Origin: Liopterus haemorrhoidalis
Lineage: Eukaryota; Arthropoda; Insecta; Coleoptera; Dytiscidae
Length of the DNA: 64,000 bases
Reading direction: 5' to 3'
Assembly: GCA_963971575.1 (NCBI GenBank)
Contig: OZ020618.1
Span: 28,882,540-28,946,539, forward strand
Both the position numbers and the translations under genes were made by a program. Shown one piece after another: positions 56,010-64,000 of the stretch (within the stretch, counting starts at the first letter, position 1; every line of letters begins with the position of its first letter). A model generated the notes under the pieces. It was not told the DNA's origin. It ran no database searches and was given only the letters and a program-made list of their open reading frames with translations.

Positions 56010-56060
56010 TTCACATCAATTTTTTGTTTAAAATGCACATTTGTGTTATGCGCTAACAGA

Positions 56061-57390
56061 AAATGAATATATCTTGAAGCATTCTGTGGAATTTCATTGA
56101 AAACTTTGTGACAATATTTATGATGACTAGGGTATAATGAACGTATACAGAGTCCAAAGACTCAGTACCCCCACCACATAACATACATACTATCCTTGTT
56201 TAATGTTCCCCCGCTAACCTCTGCCCTCTTCTCATCGATATTCGAAGGAATTACACGGCTACCATTAGCGACTGTCACTGTTTATTGCTATTATTCTTAT
56301 GTTACTCATCATTGAATTTAAATATTTTTGGCAAGTAAACTCAAAATTTTACAGCACAATTACTACCATCTCACGGCACTCCGTAAGAAGTGACATTTTC
56401 GTAATACAGCTTCATTAGGTTAAAATATGCAGCTAAACAATGAAAATTAATAATCCCTAAAAAATCAATTCCTATTCAGCGGTCTATCCAATTACCAAAT
56501 ATATTTCATTCACGCAACCAAAATGGACCATTTACCCGAATACAATGGAAGAATAACCATTGTATTAAACGCTATATAATTTGTAAGGAAATCTTTAATC
56601 CATAATTCTGGACTGAAACCCGAAAAGCCTTCAGTTTCCGGGTGGTACATTAACATAATTATGTTATCACATAAATATAGTCATTATCATCTTAATTACA
56701 TTTTGAGAAAATTACCTAGACGTGGGGCGATGTTCATTCAAATTAGTTAGAATAAAAAAATCGTTAAGTTGCACACGAAAATTTAAGTTGATTTTGATTG
56801 GCCACCTTTGATGTTTTAATAAATAACTTTTCGTTTGAAGAAGTATCGGCGTTAATATATTTTAAATTGACTACGTATACATTTAATTTCTAATTTAGAA
56901 TTTTGATGCCGCCATAGACAACCTTCTTTTCTACATTGAGTATGTTGTATATCTTTTTTTAATAAAAATAAAAAGGACATAATACATGTATTTCCCTCTT
57001 TTTGATTTCCTTGCGCAAACAGTGCAGGACCCCCTTAAATTAATAGCATATTTATATTTTGCTATTTTCGATTAGTAGCGATTTTCATGAAATAATTACT
57101 CTACACATTGAAACAAAATATATATAAAACTAATTGAATGACCAATTTACTTTAAATTAAATAATGCTTAACCGTTACCCACAAAATCAAATATACAGAA
57201 GTGGTATTATAATACTAGAACTTGTTTTCCCTTGTCAATTTGTCAAATTCTGTTTTTTTTTGTTTTTTCTCTCATATTCATGATGTGGAAAGTACTGTAA
57301 TTTATAGTACTTTTTAAAATAAGTTAAAATACAAACAAATAAAGCAGTCTAAAAAAAAAATAAAAATCTCATTAAACCAGCGCACTAACT
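56061..57390. other. Unassigned interval
   Basis: No gene or repeat is recognised; the DNA is AT-rich throughout. Confidence 0.4.
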
Positions 57391-57394
57391 ACAA

Positions 57395-57552
57395 AGTTTG
57401 GAAAACTATATACAATCGACAACGCATAGTGCATTAAATTTAGAGCTGTGTACGGTCGCTTGCGTTTCCATATGACCAACTTGAGTGACAACCAACAGTG
57501 CACAACTCATAGCGTATAGTCGATTAATTTCAGAGTTGGGAACGCAGCTTTA
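57395..57552. repeat. Palindromic Harbinger MITE family, copy
   Basis: GTTTGGAAAACTATATACAA, GACAACGCATAGTGCATTAA and GTGACAACCAACAGTGCACA match 41640-41760 and 43880-44015. The right end GGGAACGCAGCTTTAG corresponds to the AGCT/TAA end of the full copy. Confidence 0.7.
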
Positions 57553-57734
57553 GACGTTCGACTAGTAGTCCGGATAAAAAATTAGCAAATAGTGGTCGGG
57601 ATCCGGACCTCCGAACTATTTCCGCACCGTAGAAAATTTAAAAATAATAAACAATTTTAAAGTGCAACATTCATAACTGTATATGTGCATATAGTTAGTC
57701 CTTTTACTTAATATTGATAAATAAATAAATAAAT

Positions 57735-57800
57735 AATAGGATCCCAACACCTAGATAGGCGTATAAGGGGCAGAGAAAGTAAGTTCTCCGTTTCTAGACT
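57735..57800 (-). repeat. Short interspersed 3'-end, copy 2
   Basis: CCTAGATAGGCGTATAAGGG and TAAGTTCTCCGTTTCTAGA match 6520-6592; the TTTA-type tail (minus strand) is at 57716-57735. Confidence 0.6.
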
Positions 57801-58036
57801 GCCGCAGAAGATTTATTTTTAGTTTACAGATTATATACTCCACTGCTTTGACTAAAAGAATCAAAACGGCTTTTTGCATATGGTAATAAGGAAACATTTT
57901 GCTCTAAATGTATTTTATTTTATTACTCACACTACTATTATGGCTGTTGATATAATGTAGGCGTATGATGCTAACCTGAAACAAAATAAATAATATTAAT
58001 TTACATGAAAATTAAACATCAAACATCATTCTTAAA

Positions 58037-58777
58037 GTCCATTCTACATTATACTTCTTTCAATACTTTTTTCAATACTATCCAACTAAGACGTCATTTC
58101 AACTTTTGATACTACAGAATATAGTGGGGGAAAAAAATAAGAGAAGATTTTATATCTTCCATCTCTTATTACTTTTCATTGCCAATTTAAACATTTTTAG
58201 GTTCAGATGGCAGACAACAATTTGGTTATAGTAAACCAATTTATAAATATTGTTTAATTGTGCTAAGTTTATATTTAATTATATGAACTAAATAAACTTC
58301 GTATCAACTTAATAAATTACTAAAAGTTAAGTTGTAAACAAAAACTAAAAAGTTGGTGTTGGTACGACTGAAAAGTATAGAACTATCATCCAAAACTACC
58401 TCCGGTCAAATTTTTGGTTGACAGTTCTGTACTTTTCAGTCGTACCAACACCAACTTTTTAGTTTTGGTTTACAAGTAAACTTTTAGTAATTTATTAAGT
58501 TGATACGAAGTTTATTTAGTTCATATAATTAAATATAAACTTAGCACAATTAAACAATATTTATAAATTGGTTTACTATAACCAAATTGTTGTCTGCCAT
58601 CTGAACCTAAAAATTTTTAAGTTGGCAATGAGAAGTAATAAGAGATGGAAGATATAAAATTTATCACTGTCTCTTATTTTTTTCCCCCACTATATTCTGT
58701 AGTATAAAAAGTTGAAATGACGTCAGAGTTGGATAGTATTGAAAAAAGTATTGAAAAAAGTATAATGTAGAATGGAC
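58037..58777. mobile_element. 741-bp near-perfect palindrome (snapback element)
   Basis: Two arms of about 350 bases (58037-58388 and 58419-58777) are reverse complements with only scattered mismatches and small gaps. The loop is about 30 bases around CCAAAACTACCTCCGG. The ends read GTCCATTCTACATTATAC and GTATAATGTAGAATGGAC. TTAA is present outside both ends (58032-58035, one base away on the left, and 58778-58781), so a TTAA duplication is possible. The arms carry a TTGAAAAAAGTA direct repeat near the tips. There is no coding frame. Confidence 0.92.
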
Positions 58778-59404
58778 TTAACAAATGTGGCCAATATATT
58801 ATGTATTTTTAATATGCGAAATACTACGGATAAATTGAACTAAATAAATTGTTACTAAAACGACTGTGTTTTTGCTTCACCCTTCACTATCCCCGCAACT
58901 CAATGTTCGCTTAAATTAAAATGGAAATGCCTTTATGGTTTAATAAGACCGCCTGGTCTAAAAACCAAGTTAACGTAAAATATTAACGTAAAATTAAAAA
59001 TTATGGGCTATTAGAATACCCCAAAGTACCTGACAAAAAGAAAATATAAAATTTTCAATAATAATCATCGTCATTTCCTCATGGTGAATTTTTATCTCTA
59101 ATAACAGTGCAATTTGCAATTTCTCTTCAATAATTCATAACTTTTGAACTATTAATCGCATATAGTGATGGTTTGAATAAATTGTTTTGAAATTGGCCCA
59201 CTTGTTGTTTATTTGAAAATAAAACTGTTTACGTCATAAATAATTGAAAAAATCATTTGTCTTTTATAACGTAACAGAGAACTAATATTCTCTGAAATTA
59301 AGAAAAGCAAAAGATCTCGTTTAACTTTTAGTTTTGACGGTTTGAAGGTTTCGATTTTAATAATAACAGTGACAGTTTCTGTAGTATCTAACTTCAGAGG
59401 GAAA

Positions 59405-59695
59405 ATGTCAGTCTTTTGTCTATGTCGAGCTTTTGACTTTCGGCCTTTTGTCTGGCGGTCTTTTGTAAGACGATTTTTGTCCATATCGGTCTTTTATCTG
59501 TTGGCTTTTTGTCCATGTCGGCCTTTTATCTTTCGACCTATTGTCCGACAGCTTTTTATCTCTGTCGACCTTATTATCTGTCCTTTCATTCGTATCAGCC
59601 TTTCGTTTGTATTTCGTCAGTGTTAACCTTTTTGTCCAAATTGACCTTTTATCCATGTCGGTTTTTTAACTTTCGGCCTTTGGTCATAGCCTCAT
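59405..59695. repeat. ~21-bp minisatellite (GTCGGCCTTTTGTC type)
   Basis: At least ten degenerate units of the form CTTTTGTC-CATGTCGGC or CTTTTATCTTTCGACC follow each other. Frames on both strands are open across the array (94 and 78 codons), giving artificial F/C/R-rich or K/D/R-rich products. I do not count them as genes. The array ends next to the element at 59703-60301. Confidence 0.8.
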
Positions 59696-59702
59696 GTATG
59701 AG

Positions 59703-60301
59703 TACTGCCCGACAGATATTTCGTGGCCCGGCTTGAAAAATGCGCGTGAAATTTGTAGTGGGGATTATAACTTTGGCGAATTGCATTATTTCCTACACAC
59801 GCTATTACAGTCAAGTGCATAAGTGCAACATTCAAAATATATTAAATATTTAAAATCATGGAGACAAAAAACAAACTAGGTGGACGTGCTATTAATAGTC
59901 AAAAATTTAACATTGTTATGTAAGTATATTTAGCGGGAAAACATCTGTATTACATTATAACATAGAATGTAAGCCTTTATTATTTACAATCTACTTGAAA
60001 TCGCTGGAGTTTGGAAAAAACGCGAGACGGGGGTGCTCTGGTCCATAAACAAGTCGACAAAGTGAACGTCAAATGCAATAATCACTTAAATCAAGCAGCT
60101 GCGTTTCTATAGTTTTGTTGTTCGACTGTGATGAGAGGAACTTGTCTTTGTAGACGTACTTAACTGATAAATATAATGTACACGTGTAAGAATGTGAACT
60201 TTTTTCTCTGACTGTACTCTATATCTGCCACTGTCTTTCATAGTGCCCTCTCTGTGCGCACAATAAACCACGCCCGGCCACGAAATATTTGTCGGCCAGT
60301 A
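59703..60301. mobile_element. 599-bp element with a 10-bp duplication
   Basis: TACTGCCCGACAGATATTTC and GAAATATTTGTCGGCCAGTA are inverted repeats, continuing inward through GTGGCCCGG / CCGGCCAC for about 31 bases. CATGTATGAG stands perfectly duplicated at 59693-59702 and 60302-60311. A 9-11 bp duplication is the mark of Mutator-like elements. The interior is non-coding. Confidence 0.88.
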
Positions 60302-60311
60302 CATGTATGAG

Positions 60312-61429
60312 AGCATAAACACCCAATACAAACGGGCATTAATGTGTTTAAAAACGAAAATAAAACGAATCAACTAAAATTTTGCCCTGATATATTTTCT
60401 TATTTTATAATAGGAAGGTAAAAAATATATTACAGCTCTCAATATTGATATTGAGATATTAAATTATAATAATTTACAATAAACTGTAGGTGATGAAAGA
60501 ACTAATATCACATTTAAATACAAATTAAATAATAAAAAATAAGATAAATATCTTAGTCTCACTAGCATTTGACTACGAGTTATTGAATACTCAATTAATT
60601 CAAAGATAATTTAATATATTAATCATAGATGGCATTTAAATTCATAACCATATTTCATAACATAAAAATATACATTCAATAAATAAAAATCATTAAATTT
60701 AATTAAACTTTCACATACTGGGTTATGTTCATCTTAAACAAAAAATTATTATTTAATATATGAACTATATTTTAAATAACACAAAAAATCTATTGGCAGC
60801 TATTGGAAAGTAACTTCTATATAAGTAATAAATAGCAATCAAATCGATTTTTGGCTTTAAACTCGTACACGGCCTTGACTTGCGGCAAGGTAACTCAACA
60901 GAGGCGGCGAGTAGGTAATTTATTCAGGCTTCGGGGGATACAAAAAACAAACCCACTGAATTGGTATGTTGGACTGATAGGTAATTTACACGGTCTGGCT
61001 AAATAATATTATTAAAAGTATAAATAGGGATGCATTCACATTCAGATTGTTGTTTATGAAGTGCTCAGATGAATTTAATTATTTTTACTGTATTCAAATT
61101 GTATGTTACAGACAATAAGAATTATTTTTTTCTTTTATTGAAGGCAGACAAGTACATTAAATTTAATAACATATTAATTAAATTATATGCAAATAATTTA
61201 CTCTTTAAATTTAATATTAAAAATAATACATTGCTTGTTTACTTCTAAAACCTCTACGTCGTATTTTTCATAAATTTTCACATTTTTACACTAGTACCAA
61301 ATATAGGTAATATTTCTGAGTAAAATTGTGCATTTTTTATTTTTTTCATTTACAAAATTAAAATAATAATAATTTTTGTTTCTTTGAAAAACAATTTTGA
61401 GAGGGAACTATGATGGATTGATGAACTTT
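60312..61429. other. Unassigned AT-rich interval
   Basis: No gene or repeat recognised apart from a GC-richer patch at 60870-60950 (CACGGCCTTGACTTGCGGCA). Confidence 0.4.
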
Positions 61430-62270
61430 ATCTGGCCGGCTGGATTTTCGACCGTTCCAAAATCCATGACGCCGAGCCAGCGAGCCATTCTTTGGCCGTC
61501 CCGTGTGTGTCAAAACCTCGAGCCAAATGGACCCTAGCCATCCGCTGGACGTGTGTGAGTGTAATCAATCCGAACTATTGTCAGTTTTAATTCAGACGTC
61601 GAACTGTCAAAATGTTCTATAAAAATTGAAGTAATGAGGTCATGATTTTGTTGTTGAAGTGATTAAGAAACAACATGCATATCTTTGGCAAATTAGGCAT
61701 GATGACTATCATAATAAAAAAAAAAAGAAGAAATTGTGCTTTTGATGATATTCTAGAATAATTCAGAATCGCTTTATGCGTGTCATGTATTATCTGCCCT
61801 AAAGCCAGGGGGTGAAATAGATGTAGTACCGAAGAGTAGCAGTCAATATTTCGTGAGGAGTGATGGCTAGTTTCATATTAGTCCTTTCTCTTGATTGTTG
61901 GGGTGACCAATTGAAGCAACGTATTGTATGTCGTCTTATCCATTCGTAGGTAATTATGCCGAGCACTATGTACCAGCGAGAGTTGTTAAACCAAATTTAA
62001 ATGAATTATTTGTTTTCTTTCTGCAAGCCATCCTCTCTGCCATTTGGTTTCTGGTTTTCTTTCCTTCTTGATGTAAATGCAAGCTGCTATGACAGCTAAA
62101 GTTTCTAATCCATCCATTAATTATTATTAAAAAAAAATAAATCGCAGGTCCACAAAAATGCACTACAAATGATAACGACCGACTGGCTCGATCGTGAGTG
62201 GCCCACTATTTTGGACTTAGCTTGAATGGACTAGGGCCAGATGGACTCGGACCGTATGGATCGCTCGTGT
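61430..62270 (+). mobile_element. Degenerate PIF/Harbinger-like element
   Basis: Both ends are much more GC-rich than the middle and repeat GAGCCAGCGAGCC, GTCCAAAATAGTG/TCCAAAATC and GGACGTGTGTG-like motifs in opposite orientation (61440-61560 and 62190-62265). Such ends, together with an MADF-type protein segment inside, suggest a Harbinger-like element. The exact ends and duplication could not be read. Confidence 0.4.
61640..61765 (+). pseudogene. MADF-domain remnant
   Basis: DFVVEVIKKQHAYLWQIRHD followed by DYHNKKKKKK resembles the start of an MADF (Myb/SANT-like) domain, where V-K-P-LW-----DYKN--KK-WEEI is typical. A run of A has shifted the frame afterwards, and a weak IL-FRIALCV stretch follows. 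In Harbinger elements such a protein is encoded beside the transposase. It is clearly dead. Confidence 0.45.
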
Positions 62271-62389
62271 ATTTAAATTAACCCCCTTTAATTCTGCCTA
62301 AAGCTTCAAGTAAGCCAAAGGGTCATGGAACAGCTATGCTTTCGGTATAACGCTGAGGGATAAAATACCAAATGCTGAAATTCGTCAAT

Positions 62390-62690
62390 AGCCGAAACTA
62401 ACCGCCACCCTTGTAAAAGTAGCTACCATGAAATGGAAACAAGCAGGCCATCTAGTTAGAATAACAGGCGACAGATGGACCAAACGGAGGCTTGAGTGGG
62501 GACCAAGGGCAGATAAACGTAGCCGAGGAAGATCGCTCAGTCGCTGGACTGATGACCTAAAGCGTATATCTACAAACTGGCTATAACAGCTCGAAAGCTG
62601 CAGACAGAGAAAATTGTAATTTTTTAAAGGAGGCCTGTATCCAACAGTGGATTCGGTTGCAGGATGATAAGGTAAGGAATAATCTTCTTT
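62390..62690 (+). pseudogene. 5'-truncated LINE ORF2 C-terminus
   Basis: The frame reads VATMKWKQAGHLVRITGDRW, TKRRLEWGPRADKRSRGRSL and SRWTDDLKRISTNWL, then a stop. AYxQQWI-type end residues (ACIQQWIRLQDD) appear after a frameshift. This is the RTE-like tail (KW-WAGH-R--D-RW---L-EW-P---R-RGRP--RW-DD). It is rather well kept, so probably among the younger LINE pieces here. Confidence 0.85.
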
Positions 62691-63555
62691 AACTGCTCAT
62701 GTATCTGCGGCTTATTGATATAATTCATGCTCTTTACGTTCTAAATACATCATTCACCTATATTTTGATCATCCTGTTTATAATAAGTGAATTGTAATAG
62801 ACAATGTCAGTTGCTGAAATTTAATAAGTTTAACTTTGTATTCTACTTAGGATCGTAATAACCCCCAATAATCAATTATTTGTAAACTCTTTTTATTTGT
62901 TTTAAATCTTTGAAAGTATCAGTTTAAAGTCCTACTCACCCAATCAATCATCCATTCGCGATAATATTTCACCCAATACATCAAACAGTAAAACCTAACC
63001 TAAAAATAAACTGAGTTAACACTTAAACAAAGATTAAGAACGTTTGTTAATCACCTCAACTCCGCCTATGTTAAACCACTGATTAGAAAGGTAAAAAATA
63101 AAAACATGGCTACTGAATGGTTTACGTGAGTAACATTCTGTAATAAGTACGGATGTTAAGAAGTGTAAGATTGAATTTTGAAGGCTGATGAACCATGTTT
63201 TTGTAGTGGTCATTTAGACGTGTTTTAATCTCACTTAAACGACGATACGTGTGGACGAGTACAAGGCATTTACACGATTAAAGATCGTATCAATTGTTAT
63301 GGTATTTAGCAGACACCATTTTAAAACTTGTAATCAAAAGGCCTCTAAAAAATAATTATAATAGTTCGGCGAGTGGAGTGAAATTATTGTTAATTTCATG
63401 CATTAGATTCTTTTCTTAAAGCGTGTGATAAATTGAACTACTCGAAATAGTTGTAACTAACAAAAACACACTTTAGAGATTCTGTTAATTATTGTTTTAA
63501 ACTGATACTATTGATATCATTAATAATTTACCTATATAATACTTCTTGTATTTCG
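62691..63555. other. Unassigned interval
   Basis: AT-rich DNA without recognisable feature. Confidence 0.4.
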
Positions 63556-63559
63556 CGCA

Positions 63560-63825
63560 CTCGGCTGGGAGGGGAGATACGCACGGGCTTAAGATTACCC
63601 CCCCCCCCCCGTACAAAAAAGCGAGGACCTTATTGTTAGTTCATCACTCATATTTTGGAAGTGAGGATGACTTTTTTAAGACCAACACTTGCATTTTAAA
63701 ATTTATTTTTTATTTATTTTTTTTTTTTTTTGATAGTACTTGTTGAATGATTTCCCGATTCCTACCCTTTTTAGTTTGACTTCTGAGCCCTTCCCAGAAA
63801 AATTCCTGGGTGCACGCCTTCTTGT
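63560..63825. repeat. hAT MITE remnant with minisatellite and C-run
   Basis: A run of 12 C (63599-63610) is followed by one to two minisatellite units (GCGAGGACCTTATTG, TCATCACTCATATTTTGGAA, GTGAGGATGACTTTTTT). The right side CCCAGAAAAATTCCTGGGTG resembles the right end of the element at 12258-12505. The left end is not certain. Confidence 0.5.
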
Positions 63826-64000
63826 ACATTATCAGGAATAGCAGTTAACATGACTTACATTTGCACAGGAAATTTTAACAATAACACTGTAAAATTGCTA
63901 TGACACCCAGAATCACGAGATGTATTTAAACAACGCCTGCTAATATTCACATTCAAAGGTTCAAAATAAACCAAATACGCACAAAATTTCTACGGACACC

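Larger units (their letters stand above)
54670..56060 (+). repeat. Dispersed ~1 kb repeat, copy 4, with tRNA-like module and a nested MITE
   Basis: It begins TTTAGGGTTTTGTAGGTATG and contains a short GTCTGTCTGTCTG run, AGCCAAACGGCTAAAG, TTGGCATGCTTATACAACTC, and CCGGAATAGTACAACAGGAA. Near 55600 it has TACCTGCAAAACCCTGAAAT, the inverse of its start. Homology to copy 3 resumes after the MITE at 55639-56009 with TTCACATCAATTTTTT. It sits at the 3' end of the DD37D pseudogene. Confidence 0.75.

Noticed and set aside
59342..59736. Open frames of 75-94 codons on both strands
   Set aside because: They come from the 21-bp minisatellite and have no independent support.

Overview
The window reads as a gene-poor, strongly AT-rich stretch of an arthropod nuclear genome, most likely an insect with a large transposon-filled genome. 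The evidence is indirect: several mariner/Tc1-type transposases of insect type, hAT, PIF/Harbinger, Helitron and foldback-like elements, 5'-truncated LINE tails, and a short TTAGG-type run inside one element. I see no convincing host protein gene, rRNA or functional tRNA. The DNA is probably intergenic or inside a very long intron. I cannot name the order or species.

Layout. 0-9 kb: a ~1.2 kb dispersed repeat, a LINE tail, a hAT-like element with an internal minisatellite that is split by a TA-flanked element, then small palindromic elements. 10-17 kb: a palindromic Harbinger-type MITE; a large TA-flanked element whose right inverted repeat is split by a nearly full-length DD41D transposon; a minisatellite-bearing hAT MITE with a perfect 8-bp target duplication; another copy of the ~1 kb repeat with a tRNA-like module; and a Helitron. 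17-24 kb: tandem duplications, a Harbinger-type MITE, a 799-bp hAT element, and two decayed mariners. 24-28 kb: an array of ~145-bp repeats hit by a mariner, whose terminal repeat was then hit by a foldback-like element with a 9-bp duplication. 29-32 kb: a Harbinger element whose transposase is interrupted by a hAT MITE, plus more MITEs. 32-44 kb: a hAT transposase remnant, a TTAA-flanked element with a paralogous empty site at 33.1 kb, and a LINE reverse transcriptase fragment split by a hAT MITE. 46-53 kb: LINE tails and nested hAT MITEs. 53-64 kb: a decayed DD37D transposase abutting another ~1 kb repeat, a 741-bp near-perfect palindrome, a 599-bp element with a 10-bp duplication, a Harbinger-like remnant with an MADF-type segment, and a last LINE tail.

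No genes act together here. The order is set by successive insertions, and many target-site duplications can be read directly, so relative ages can be assigned. The most unusual observation is that an AT-rich minisatellite of about 40 bp recurs inside hAT MITEs whose terminal repeats differ. All coding sequences recognised are broken by stops, frameshifts or lost catalytic residues. No coordinates were tested by search; family names rest on recognised motifs, terminal repeats and target duplications.
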